Source of the DNA: an uncultured Gemmiger sp. | Lineage (GTDB): Bacteria > Bacillota > Clostridia > Oscillospirales > Ruminococcaceae | Length of the DNA stretch: 64,000 nucleotides | Reading direction: 5' to 3' | Assembly (NCBI GenBank): GCA_944386225.1 | Contig: CALXAH010000010.1 | Span: forward strand, 19,115-83,114 | Part shown: positions 26,179-34,024 of the stretch, piece by piece | How positions within the stretch are numbered: the first letter of the stretch is position 1 | Layout: each line of letters starts with the position of its first letter | Made by a program: the position numbers and the translations under genes | The notes under the pieces: model-generated | What the model was told of the DNA's origin: nothing | Database searches by the model: none | Seen by the model: only the letters and a program-made list of their open reading frames with translations

Positions 26179-26448
26179 TCATACCAGCAGATCGGCGTAT
26201 TCCGGATGGGTTTCAAACCAGCGCACCGCGTAGGAGCAGGTGGGCCGCGCCTTGCGGCCCTGGGCCCGCAGGGTGTCGGCGGCGGCCTGCAGCAGCTGCC
26301 CGGCCACCCCCTGCCCGCGCAGGGAAGGATCCACAAAGGTATGGTCAATCTCGGCCGCGCCCTCCCGTTCGGGGAAGGTCACCTCGGCCAGCAGGCGGCC
26401 GTCCTCGCCGGTGGCGAAGATGCGGCCCGGTTCCTGACGGAATTCCAT
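26179..26448 (-). CDS. Small GNAT-like N-acetyltransferase (acetyltransf_CG type)
   Basis: An 89-residue protein of the short YjdJ/acetyltransf_CG group: EFRQEPGRIFATGEDGRLLAEVTF, then DHTFVDPSLRGQGVAGQLLQAAADTLRAQGRKARPTCSYAVRWFE. The LRGQGVA segment is the acetyl-CoA loop. The ATG at 26448 follows GAGGTGA; an upstream in-frame start has no ribosome site. Substrate unknown. It appears to be monocistronic between the sdaA operon and the ABC/Gldg operon. Confidence 0.85.
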   Translation of the reverse strand: MEFRQEPGRIFATGEDGRLLAEVTFPEREGAAEIDHTFVDPSLRGQGVAGQLLQAAADTLRAQGRKARPTCSYAVRWFETHPEYADLLV

Positions 26449-26522
26449 AGCTATCACCTCACCCCCAGTGTACCAGACCCGCCCCATGCCCGCAAGGGGA
26501 AATCTGCCGGCGGCCCAAAACA

Positions 26523-26564
26523 GAGGCAGCCGCCCATGGAACTGCGTCCACAGGCGGCTGCCTC
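26523..26564 (-). terminator. Terminator of the ABC/Gldg operon
   Basis: GAGGCAGCCGCC and GGCGGCTGCCTC form a 12-bp perfect stem 34 bases past the DUF4340 stop, followed on the minus strand by TGTTTTGG. A moderate T-run makes it a fair rather than strong terminator. Confidence 0.65.
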
Positions 26565-26597
26565 CAGAAAAGAAAAGAAGAAAAGAGGATAGCGTTG

Positions 26598-27932
26598 TTA
26601 TTCCAGCCCCAGGGTGATGGCGTTGACCGCTTCGGTCAGGTCCACCGCCAGAGAGCGGTCCACCAGGCCCAACGTCGCGCCGTCCAGGGTGGCCAGACAG
26701 CTTTCGCCGTCGTACTGGTAAAGCACCACCGTCAGGCTGGGCCAGGTCTCGTTGTCCAGGTGTACGGTAAAGGCGATCTCCTGCTTCTTGGCGGGTTCCT
26801 CGCTGTTGAATTCGCTTACCGTCAGCGCGTCCACCGCGCTGCTCACCTCGTCAAATTCCACCTCGGTGTCGTTGATGGTCCAGGTATCGCCGGAGTGGGT
26901 CAGGGTATATACGGTGTCATCCAGGGTAAAGCCCACGCTGGTCACCGCGTCCCAATCCAGGGCCAGCACCTCGTCCGGGCGCAAAGCGTCATAGTCGGTG
27001 GCGGTGATCTCCTCGTAGGACGTCTCGTCCACCTCATACACGATGGGGGAGTCATCCATCCGCATATAGCCGTTGCCGTCCTCGTCCTGCCCGAAGGCCA
27101 GCACAAAGCTGCTCTGGGCCTCGTCGGCGGTGCAGGTCACGGTAAACTGAAGGGCGGGCGCATCCAGCCCCCACTGGGCCAGATCCTCGTCGGTGGCGGT
27201 GTAGCTTACGTAATTGGCCCGGTCCAGTCCGTCAAAGGTGCTGATCAGGCCGGTCACCTTACCGGTGTCCAGCGCCTGGAAGCTGCCGTCCTGGTTCAGG
27301 TAGTAGTCGTAGGCATCGGTGTAGGTCAGTTCCTCGTCCGGGCGGTATTCCACCGTCAGGCTGGCCTCGCCCTCCACCGTGATGCTGTCCATGGTGGAGT
27401 AGTCGGGAATGGTATCCTGGGCCATCAGCTCATCCCGGTCCTCGGCCAGATATTCCGCCGGGTCGTCCTCGATCAGGTAGACCGTGCCGGTGCCCAGGGT
27501 CACATACCGCTTGCTGTCCATGGTGGAGTAGTCGCCCAGCTCCAGCACCGTCTCCCCGTCGGCGGTGGTCAGGGTCACCGTGCCGGTGGGGCTGGCCAGG
27601 CCGTACTGGGTAAAGTCCTCCACATCCTCGATGATAAAGCTGGCGGTCACGCTTTCAAAGTGTGCCAGCAGATCGGCCATCTTCTCCTGGTCGATCGGAA
27701 AGTCCGCGTCCGAGGCATCCTGCCAGACCCCGTCGGTCTGGGTAAAGCTCAGGCTGGTTTCGCCGTTTGTCCAGGAGATGCCGGTCAGATCATCGGAGGA
27801 GAGGGCCAGGATCTCCTCGCTGGTGGCGGAGATGCTGTCCATGTGGCGCTCCACCCCGGTGGCGATCACGATCGCCAGGCAGAGCACCGCCAGAATCAGC
27901 AGCAGAATGGTCAGCTGTTTTGTCCGCTTCAT
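26598..27932 (-). CDS. DUF4340 protein of an ABC/Gldg exporter operon
   Basis: A 444-residue protein with one N-terminal membrane anchor (about residues 7-27) and a long extracytoplasmic part of the DUF4340 type: repeated blocks GISWTNGETSLSFTQTDGVW and VTSVGFTLDDTVYTLTHSGDTW, with FTQYGLASPTGTVTLT and LAQWGLDAPALQFTVT between. It is acidic and looks like repeated beta-rich domains. Its start overlaps the Gldg stop (ATGA). Family function is unknown, but it travels with ATPase-permease-Gldg modules. Confidence 0.82.
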   Translation of the reverse strand: MKRTKQLTILLLILAVLCLAIVIATGVERHMDSISATSEEILALSSDDLTGISWTNGETSLSFTQTDGVWQDASDADFPIDQEKMADLLAHFESVTASFIIEDVEDFTQYGLASPTGTVTLTTADGETVLELGDYSTMDSKRYVTLGTGTVYLIEDDPAEYLAEDRDELMAQDTIPDYSTMDSITVEGEASLTVEYRPDEELTYTDAYDYYLNQDGSFQALDTGKVTGLISTFDGLDRANYVSYTATDEDLAQWGLDAPALQFTVTCTADEAQSSFVLAFGQDEDGNGYMRMDDSPIVYEVDETSYEEITATDYDALRPDEVLALDWDAVTSVGFTLDDTVYTLTHSGDTWTINDTEVEFDEVSSAVDALTVSEFNSEEPAKKQEIAFTVHLDNETWPSLTVVLYQYDGESCLATLDGATLGLVDRSLAVDLTEAVNAITLGLE

Positions 27933-28777
27933 AGTTTCTTCCTCCTGCGCAGAATTTCGTCAATACCCAGCAGCAGGAAGCCCACCGGGATCACGCCGAT
28001 CATCACGATCTTCAGCCAGGTGGCGGCCGAGGAGGAGATGGTCAGGTAGTTGTAGTCCAGGGATTTGGCGCGGATGGACACCGCGTCGATGTTCAGCAGC
28101 GAGAAATCGCTCGCCGTCTCGTAGTTGCTGCGGGCCAGCTCGTCGGTAAAGGTCTCGGACAGGGCCTGTTCCCCGTGGCCGCTGAGCAGGTAGACCTGGG
28201 GCAGATCCTCCCGCACCACATAGTCGATGGCCGAGGTGATCTGACCCTCGCCGTCAAAGGACTGGGACACCGATCCGGTGGTGTAGTAGCTGCTGGTATC
28301 GTATTCGTAGATGTCCTCGTAGGCGATGTACCGGCTCTTTTCACCGGATTCCACCACCAGCGAGTTGTTGGTCACCGTCTGGTCGGTGTACTGCTGGGCA
28401 AAGGTGGGGTAGACGTCCGGGTCCTTCTTGACCACGGTGATGTGCTCGGACAGGTCACCGTACCGGTCCAGCAGTTTTTCGATGACGGTGTCCTCTTTGC
28501 CGGCCTGCACGATCCAGTAGATGGTCACATCCTGTTCCAGGTTGGTGGCCACCACCTTGGTGTCGGCGGTCAGGGAATAGAGCTGTGCCGCCGAGATATC
28601 CAGCTGGGTAAAGCGGGAGGGCAGCAGCCCTGCCAGCACGTTCACCGCGATCAGGATGGCCAGCACCACCAGGCACAGCACAAAGCTGTATCCGCCCACC
28701 TTGGCGGTGCGGGTGCCCAGCGCCTGCCGGTTTCTGGCCAGGGCGCTGTGCAGCTTGTTTTTATAACTGTTCTTCAT
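27929..28777 (-). CDS. Gldg-family ABC auxiliary protein, apparently internally shortened
   Basis: A 282-residue membrane protein with one N-terminal (about 31-52) and one C-terminal (about 258-274) hydrophobic segment. Between lies the Gldg/ABC-auxiliary domain (QLDISAAQLYSLTADTKVVATNLEQDVTIYWI... REDLPQVYLLSGHGEQAL). Family members I recall are well over 400 residues; here SDFSLLNIDAV is joined directly to the membrane-proximal IRAKSLDYNYLTISSS, so the middle domain appears to be missing in frame. The gene overlaps both neighbours by four bases. Confidence 0.75.
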   Translation of the reverse strand: MKNSYKNKLHSALARNRQALGTRTAKVGGYSFVLCLVVLAILIAVNVLAGLLPSRFTQLDISAAQLYSLTADTKVVATNLEQDVTIYWIVQAGKEDTVIEKLLDRYGDLSEHITVVKKDPDVYPTFAQQYTDQTVTNNSLVVESGEKSRYIAYEDIYEYDTSSYYTTGSVSQSFDGEGQITSAIDYVVREDLPQVYLLSGHGEQALSETFTDELARSNYETASDFSLLNIDAVSIRAKSLDYNYLTISSSAATWLKIVMIGVIPVGFLLLGIDEILRRRKKL

Positions 28778-29637
28778 CCGTTATACCTCTTTTTCTCCCA
28801 GGACTGTACGCACAGGAACAGGAAGAACGCGGCCACGCTCAGGTAGTATACGATGGCGGTCACGTCAAAGACCCCGTTCACAAAGGTGTAGAACCGCTCA
28901 AACAGAGACAGACGGCTCATCAGGTCGGGCAGCAGGGTGGCCAGAGAATCCGGGTTTACCAGCCAGACAACCCCCACCGCCGCCAGGCAGAGCACCAGCA
29001 CCAGGATGCCCGCCGCGTCGGAGCAGGTCAGCCGCCGTACCAGCAGCGCCAGCAGGGCAGCGATCACCACCAGCGCCACCAGGTTGAAGGCGGTGGAGGC
29101 GATGTAGTCGGCCAGGGAGGCGCTGTAGCAGCAGAAGAGCATGACCACCACGCAGAGCCCTGCCGCCATGCCCTGGGATTCGGTCAGGGAGGAGATGAAC
29201 ATGCCGATGGCGATCAGCGCCAGACCCAGGAACACAAAGGCGATGAGCGCGCCGTAGGAGGTGGGCAGGTAGACTTCGCCGTACAGGGAGAAGATCAGCG
29301 GGTAGACACAGGCTACCAGCATGGGAATCACAAACACCAGCGCCATGGCAAAATACTTGCCCAGGATGATGTCGGTGGAAGAAAGGGGCAGCAGGGAGAG
29401 CAGCTGGTCGGTTTTCTGCTTTTTCTCCTCCGCCAGCACCCGCATGGTCAGGATGGGCACCAGGGCCACAAACCCGATGCAGAAGGTGCCCAGGGCATAC
29501 TCAAAGTTGGCCACCGCCGCGTTGATGTTGTAGAGCATCGCGCCGATGCCGATGAATTCCAGCAGGAATGCCCCGAATACATAGGCCAGCAGCCCGTGGC
29601 TGTACAGGCCGGCCTCGTGCTTAAATACCGCTTTCAT
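28774..29637 (-). CDS. ABC-2 type permease of the Gldg operon
   Basis: A 287-residue permease with about six transmembrane segments. RVLAEEKKQKTDQLLSLLPLSSTDIILGKYFAM is typical of GldF/NosY-like ABC-2 subunits that form the membrane channel with the ATPase encoded upstream. It overlaps the ATPase gene by 17 bases and Gldg by four, so all four genes are one transcript. The exported substrate is unknown. Confidence 0.88.
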   Translation of the reverse strand: MKAVFKHEAGLYSHGLLAYVFGAFLLEFIGIGAMLYNINAAVANFEYALGTFCIGFVALVPILTMRVLAEEKKQKTDQLLSLLPLSSTDIILGKYFAMALVFVIPMLVACVYPLIFSLYGEVYLPTSYGALIAFVFLGLALIAIGMFISSLTESQGMAAGLCVVVMLFCCYSASLADYIASTAFNLVALVVIAALLALLVRRLTCSDAAGILVLVLCLAAVGVVWLVNPDSLATLLPDLMSRLSLFERFYTFVNGVFDVTAIVYYLSVAAFFLFLCVQSWEKKRYNG

Positions 29638-30598
29638 GGATGGGCTCCTTCTTTCCGGACGGTTCGTCCTCGGTCAGTTCGATAAAGATGTTCTCCAGAT
29701 CCGCCCGCACCGGGGTCATCTGCAGAATGGGCCGTCCGGCTTTGGCAAAGGCCAGGAAGATGGCCCGGGCGGCGGCGTTCGCGTCGCCCTGCAGGGTCAG
29801 CTCGGCCCGGCAGCCGCCGGCCGCCTCGTCCGCCTGAACTTCGCAGCCGGTCACCTCCCGCACGCCGGCCAGCAGCCCCTGCACCTGGTCGGGGGTGGCC
29901 TCGGCGCACAGGGTCATCCGCCCGGCGGCGGTGAGCATCTTTTCCAGGTTCTGGGGGGTATCAAAGGCCACCAGTCTGCCGTGGGCGATGATCAGCACGC
30001 TCTCGCAGATGGCCTGCACCTCGCTCAGGATATGGCTGCTCAGGATTACGGTGTGCTTTTCGCCCAGCTGGCGGATCAGGTCGCGGATCTCGATGATCTG
30101 CAGCGGATCCAGGCCCACGGTGGGCTCGTCCAGAATGATGTAGGGCGGGCTGCCCAGCAGCGCCTGGGCGATGCCCACCCGCTGCCGGTACCCCTTGGAC
30201 AGGTTGCGGATCAGCCGCCCGGCCATCTCGTCCAGCCGGGTCTCGGCCACCACCCGGGCTACCTCGTCCGGGATCTGTTTGGCCGGGATGCCCTTGGCCT
30301 GGGCCACAAAGCTCAGGTACTCCCAGGGCGTTTCGTCGGTGTACAGGGGCGGGATCTCGGGCAGATACCCGATCAGCCGCTTGGCCTGCCGCGCGTCCTC
30401 AAAGATGTCGTGACCGTCGATGGTCACTTCCCCCGCGCTGGCGGCCAGACACCCGGTCATGATGTTCATGGTGGTGGATTTGCCCGCGCCGTTCGGCCCG
30501 AGGAACCCATAGATATGGCCCGTTTCCAGGGTGAACGAGATGTCGTCCACCGCGGTGACGCTGCCGTATCGTTTGGTCAAGTGTTCAACCGTTATCAT
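29621..30598 (-). CDS. ABC transporter ATPase of the Gldg operon
   Basis: A 325-residue ATPase. Walker A FLGPNGAGKST (about residues 33-43), signature LSKGYRQRVGIAQAL (about 133-147), Walker B YIILDEPTVGLDP and the switch His in ILSSHIL are all present. Beyond residue 215 a C-terminal extension (TLCAEATPDQVQGLLAGVREV...) is as in GldA/CcmA-type ATPases. The start ATG follows ACGGAGG. Its promoter shares a repeat architecture with the adjacent two-component regulator gene. Confidence 0.93.
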   Translation of the reverse strand: MITVEHLTKRYGSVTAVDDISFTLETGHIYGFLGPNGAGKSTTMNIMTGCLAASAGEVTIDGHDIFEDARQAKRLIGYLPEIPPLYTDETPWEYLSFVAQAKGIPAKQIPDEVARVVAETRLDEMAGRLIRNLSKGYRQRVGIAQALLGSPPYIILDEPTVGLDPLQIIEIRDLIRQLGEKHTVILSSHILSEVQAICESVLIIAHGRLVAFDTPQNLEKMLTAAGRMTLCAEATPDQVQGLLAGVREVTGCEVQADEAAGGCRAELTLQGDANAAARAIFLAFAKAGRPILQMTPVRADLENIFIELTEDEPSGKKEPIHESGI

Positions 30599-30627
30599 GG
30601 CAGATACCTCCGTAGTTCTTGGACTTT

Positions 30628-30660
30628 ACTGTATCACGCCGGGCTGAAACCAAACTGAAA
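30628..30660 (-). promoter_or_regulatory. Response-regulator-type promoter of the ABC/Gldg operon
   Basis: Reading the minus strand: TTTCAG (30660-30655), five bases, TTTCAG (30649-30644), ten bases, TACAGT (-10, 30633-30628). The two hexamers are 11 bases apart, one helical turn, as in OmpR/PhoB-type sites that replace a -35 box. The same layout occurs before the response regulator gene. Confidence 0.7.
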
Positions 30661-30716
30661 AAACCGCCCCCCGTCTGTGAAAGTTCCGCGAAACTGCCCG
30701 TAAGCGGGAACGAAAA

Positions 30717-30742
30717 ACCGGACACACCGCGGTGTGTCCGGT
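30717..30742 (-). terminator. Terminator after the histidine kinase gene
   Basis: A 26-base perfect palindrome (ACCGGACACACC, GC, GGTGTGTCCGGT) begins eight bases past the kinase stop and is followed on the minus strand by five T. Confidence 0.88.
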
Positions 30743-30749
30743 CAGAGTT

Positions 30750-31961
30750 TCAATGGCGCAGGGCGGGCAGCGATACGTAAAAGGTGTTGACACCCCTCTC
30801 GCTGGCAGCCCAGATGCGGCCCCGGTGGGCGGTCACGATCCGGTGGGCGATGGCCAGCCCCAGCCCGCAGCCCTCCCCGTGCCGGTGCTCCGGGTCGGCC
30901 CGGTAGAACCGCTTGAACAGCTTGGGCAGTTCCTGCGGGGGGATGGTGTCGCCCCGGCTGGTCACCGCCAGCACCGCCCGCCGCCCCTCCCGGTGCAGGG
31001 AGATGTGCACCACACTGGCGGGCGCGGCGTATTTCTGCCCGTTGTCCAGCAGGATGGCGGTCACCCGGCGCAGCTGGTCGGCGTTGCCCCGCACCCGGAT
31101 GCCGGGCGCAAGGCTGGTGTCCAGCCCCAGCCCCTTTTCAAAATACAGCGGCTCAAAGGGCAGCAGGGCTTCCTCCACGGCGGCGCTCCAGTCCACCGGG
31201 CAGCGGGCCGCCCGCTCCGGCTCCCGGTCGGCCCGGGCCAGTTCCAGCAGCCGTTCCACCAGATCCTTCATCTGGCGGGACACGGTGCGGATATCCCCGG
31301 CCAGCCGGTCTTTCTCCGGCCCGGCGCTCTCCGGTGCGCAGAGCAGCTCCGCGTCGGTGAGAATCACGGTCAGCGGGGTTTTCAGCTCGTGGCTGGCGTC
31401 CGCCACAAATTGTTTCTGCTGCACCCAGGCCCGCTCCACCGGGCCCACCGCCCAGCGAGCCAGCAGGATACTCAGCACCAGAAAAGCCAGGAACGCCCCG
31501 CCGCAGATCAGAAGGCAGCTTTCCAGCAGACCGTTCAGGGTGCGGGTTTCGCCGGATATATCGGCGAACACGATGTAGCCGGTCTGGGGCATGTCCACCC
31601 GCAGAAACCGCAGCCCATAGGCCTCCAGCATGCCGCTGGCCGCCTCCTGCTGCAGCACCTCGTTCACGGCCTGCTGCAGAAATTCCGAATCGGACAGGTC
31701 GTAGTAGCCGCCGCCGGTGCCCTGCACCTGGCCGCCCTTGTCCACCTCCAGCACAAAATAGGGCAGCCGCATGCCGGAAAATTCCTCGTCCGGCGCCTGG
31801 GGCCGGGCCGGGTTCAGGGCGATCTGCCACATGGTGCGCAGGCTTTCCCGCTCCAGGCTTGCCCGGGTCAGCCCCAGCACCGCTGCCAGCACACAGAGCA
31901 GGATCACCGTCACGATGCTCATGGTGATGCAGACAAACTTGATCTTGAGCCGCCGGATCAT
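30750..31961 (-). CDS. Sensor histidine kinase (OmpR-partner type)
   Basis: A 403-residue kinase. Two membrane segments (about 9-31 and 147-168) enclose a roughly 115-residue extracytoplasmic sensor. The dimerisation H-box DASHELKTPLT holds the phospho-His near residue 190. The catalytic domain has the N-box ILLDNGQKYA, the lid LPKLFKRFYRAD and the G2 box GEGCGLGLAIAHRIV; the usual DxGxG box is altered to SRGDTIP. The start overlaps the regulator stop by four bases. The sensed signal is unknown; linkage suggests a stress handled by the neighbouring ABC system. Confidence 0.9.
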   Translation of the reverse strand: MIRRLKIKFVCITMSIVTVILLCVLAAVLGLTRASLERESLRTMWQIALNPARPQAPDEEFSGMRLPYFVLEVDKGGQVQGTGGGYYDLSDSEFLQQAVNEVLQQEAASGMLEAYGLRFLRVDMPQTGYIVFADISGETRTLNGLLESCLLICGGAFLAFLVLSILLARWAVGPVERAWVQQKQFVADASHELKTPLTVILTDAELLCAPESAGPEKDRLAGDIRTVSRQMKDLVERLLELARADREPERAARCPVDWSAAVEEALLPFEPLYFEKGLGLDTSLAPGIRVRGNADQLRRVTAILLDNGQKYAAPASVVHISLHREGRRAVLAVTSRGDTIPPQELPKLFKRFYRADPEHRHGEGCGLGLAIAHRIVTAHRGRIWAASERGVNTFYVSLPALRH

Positions 31962-32632
31962 CCCTGCGCCACCTCCAGATGATAGCCCACCCGGCGCACC
32001 GCCGCGATGTTCACGTCGGACCCCAGGCTTTTCAGCTTCTTGCGCAGAAAGCCCACATAGACCTCCACGCTGTTTTCCCCCGCGCCGGATTCAAAGCCCC
32101 ACACCCGCGTCAGGATGACCTCTTTCGGGATATTGCCGCCCCCCGCCTGCATCAGCAGCCGCATCACGTCAAACTCCCGGGCGGACAGGCGCAGGCTTTT
32201 TTCTCCGCAGCACAGGGTGGCCGCGTCCAGATCCAGGGCGGTGTTGCCGAACCGCAGCTGATCCACCTGGCCGCCCTGCCGCCGCAGCAGAGCCCGCACG
32301 CAGGCCAGCAGTTCGCCGATCTCGAAAGGTTTGGTCAGGTAGTAGTCCGCCCCGGCGTTCAGCCCCTCGATCCGATCGGAAAGATCCGAGCGGGCGGTGA
32401 GCATCAGAATCGGCACGGCGCTGTGCTTTCGGCGCAGATGCCGCGCCAGCTCAAAGCCGTTCAGCCCCGGCATCATCACATCCAGGATCAGCAGGTCGTA
32501 GATGCCGGTGTCGGCGTATTCGGCGCCGGTGGCGCCGTCATAGGCAAGCTCCACCGCAAAGCCCTTGCGCTCCAGCAGGGTTTTCAGCGACTGGGCCAGC
32601 CGCTTTTCGTCCTCCACAATCAGAATCCGCAC
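31958..32632 (-). CDS. OmpR-family response regulator
   Basis: A 224-residue regulator. The receiver has acidic pocket VEDE, phospho-acceptor Asp in LLILDVMMPG (about residue 51) and Lys in LTKPFEIGELLA; the C-terminal winged helix (LRLSAREFDVMRLLM ... VYVGFLRKKLKSLG ... AAVRRVGYHLE) is OmpR type. The GTG start at 32632 follows GAGGTG and gives a standard N-terminus (VRILIVEDEKRL); a TTG at 32671 is an alternative. Tandem TTTCAG repeats lie in its promoter, so it is likely autoregulated. Confidence 0.9.
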   Translation of the reverse strand: MRILIVEDEKRLAQSLKTLLERKGFAVELAYDGATGAEYADTGIYDLLILDVMMPGLNGFELARHLRRKHSAVPILMLTARSDLSDRIEGLNAGADYYLTKPFEIGELLACVRALLRRQGGQVDQLRFGNTALDLDAATLCCGEKSLRLSAREFDVMRLLMQAGGGNIPKEVILTRVWGFESGAGENSVEVYVGFLRKKLKSLGSDVNIAAVRRVGYHLEVAQG

Positions 32633-32658
32633 ACAACGCACCTCATTTCTTCCCTTAT

Positions 32659-32691
32659 ATTGTAAAGACAAAAGCTGAAAAGAAGCTGAAA
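32659..32691 (-). promoter_or_regulatory. Response-regulator-type promoter of the two-component operon
   Basis: On the minus strand: TTTCAG (32691-32686), CTTCT, TTTCAG (32680-32675), ten bases, TACAAT (-10, 32664-32659). The repeat extends to TTTCAGCTT in both copies. Spacing is identical, base for base, to the promoter of the ABC/Gldg operon. Confidence 0.72.
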
Positions 32692-32710
32692 GTCTTGTGT
32701 AGATTTGGTG

Positions 32711-32740
32711 GAAAAAAGCCGCACCCCGAAAGGTGCGGCT
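32711..32740 (-). terminator. Terminator after the oxidoreductase gene
   Basis: AGCCGCACC and GGTGCGGCT pair perfectly around a 6-base loop, followed on the minus strand by six T, about ten bases past the stop at 32749. Confidence 0.88.
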
Positions 32741-32748
32741 GTGCGGAT

Positions 32749-33966
32749 TTATTCCACTGTCTGCAGATACTCGTCCATGGCGCGGGCCACGTCCTTGGAA
32801 TGGCGTACCGCCTCCACCACGGTGCGGGCGCCGCTTACCACGTCGCCGCTGCCGAAGATCCCCGGGCGGCTGGTGCGGCCCTCCTCGTCCGCGGCCAGCA
32901 GGCCCCGGTCGGTCACGGCCAGGCCGGTGGTGGTATTCACGATCTTGTCCTTGGGGCCCTGGCTGGCGGCGATCACCACGCTGTCCGCCCGGAACAGCTT
33001 CGGCTCGCTCAGCCCGGTTACCTCGTTGTTTTCGTCAAAGGTGGCCTGCTGGTAGAGCACCCCTTCGTCGGTGATCTCCACCGGGCGGGCGCCGTAGTGC
33101 ATCTCCACCCCGTCGGCCACCGCGTATTCCAGTTCCCGCACGCTGGCGGCAGCCTGGTTGCGGCGGCAGAACACATGCACCTGCCGCACCCCCTTGCGGA
33201 TGGCGGTGCGGGCCACGTCCATGGCCGAGTTGCCCGCCCCGATCACCACCAGGCTGCGGCCCAGATCGTATACGTCCGGGTTTACCAGGTAGTCGATGGC
33301 AAAGTGCACATGGCCCAGGCTCTCGCCGGGGATGCCCAGCTTTTTGGGCCGCCATACGCCGGTGCCGATAAAGATGGCCTTGTAGCCGTCCCGCTGCAGG
33401 TCGTCCACCGTCAGCGCCCCGCCGATCACCGTGTTGGGCCGGATCTTGATGCCCAGCTGCACCAGCTGGGCCTGGTACCGGTCCAGCACGCTCTTGGGCA
33501 GGCGGAACTCCGGGATGCCGTACCGCAGCACGCCGCCGATCTTGTCCCGGCTTTCAAACAGGGTCACGTCGTAGCCCTTCTGGGCCAGCAGCACCGCGAT
33601 GGTGATGCCCGCCGGGCCGGAGCCGATGATGGCCACCCGTTTGCCCCTGGCGGCCTGCCGCTGCAGCTGCAGCCGGTCCAGATGGGCGTCGGAAATGTAG
33701 TTTTCAATACTGGAAATGTGCACCGGCGCGCCCTTGCGGCCCAGTACACAGTGCCCCTCGCACTGCTTTTCGTGGTCGCACACCAGCGAGCAGATCACGC
33801 TCAGCGGGTTGTTTTCAAACAGCATCTGACCCGCCTCTTCGGTGCGGTGCTCCAGAAACATCCGGATCATGTCCGGGATCGGGGTATTGATGGGGCAGCC
33901 CTTGCGGCACTGGGGAACCTTGCAGTTCAGGCAGCGCCGGGCTTCGTTTACCACATGGATGGCCAT
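32749..33966 (-). CDS. NAD(P)-dependent Fe-S oxidoreductase, GltD-like
   Basis: A 405-residue protein of the glutamate-synthase small-subunit/dihydropyrimidine-dehydrogenase-like family. The N-terminal cysteine pattern CLNCKVPQCRKGCP ... CSLVCDHEKQCEGHCVLG binds two [4Fe-4S] clusters. The FAD Rossmann motif GKRVAIIGSGPAGI starts near residue 108 and the NAD(P) motif LVVIGAGNSAMDVARTA near 243; GIFGSGDVVSGARTVVEAV is the conserved FAD ending. No partner large subunit adjoins, so it may feed electrons to proteins encoded elsewhere. GGAGGGA precedes the ATG. Confidence 0.88.
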   Translation of the reverse strand: MAIHVVNEARRCLNCKVPQCRKGCPINTPIPDMIRMFLEHRTEEAGQMLFENNPLSVICSLVCDHEKQCEGHCVLGRKGAPVHISSIENYISDAHLDRLQLQRQAARGKRVAIIGSGPAGITIAVLLAQKGYDVTLFESRDKIGGVLRYGIPEFRLPKSVLDRYQAQLVQLGIKIRPNTVIGGALTVDDLQRDGYKAIFIGTGVWRPKKLGIPGESLGHVHFAIDYLVNPDVYDLGRSLVVIGAGNSAMDVARTAIRKGVRQVHVFCRRNQAAASVRELEYAVADGVEMHYGARPVEITDEGVLYQQATFDENNEVTGLSEPKLFRADSVVIAASQGPKDKIVNTTTGLAVTDRGLLAADEEGRTSRPGIFGSGDVVSGARTVVEAVRHSKDVARAMDEYLQTVE

Positions 33967-33992
33967 GCGTACTCCCTCCTGACTGTAAAGAT

Positions 33993-34019
33993 AAAGCGGA
34001 CGGCCCGGCCGTCCGCTTT
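33993..34019 (-). terminator. Terminator after the GH2 gene
   Basis: AAAGCGGACGG and CCGTCCGCTTT form an 11-bp stem with a 5-base loop, six bases past the GH2 stop. It lies in the short gap before the oxidoreductase gene, so that gene probably needs its own start or read-through. Confidence 0.75.
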
Positions 34020-34024
34020 TATAG

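Noticed and set aside
26595-28049. A 484-codon plus-strand open frame opposite the DUF4340 gene
   Set aside because: The minus-strand genes overlap with correct start/stop coupling and family motifs; the plus frame has none.
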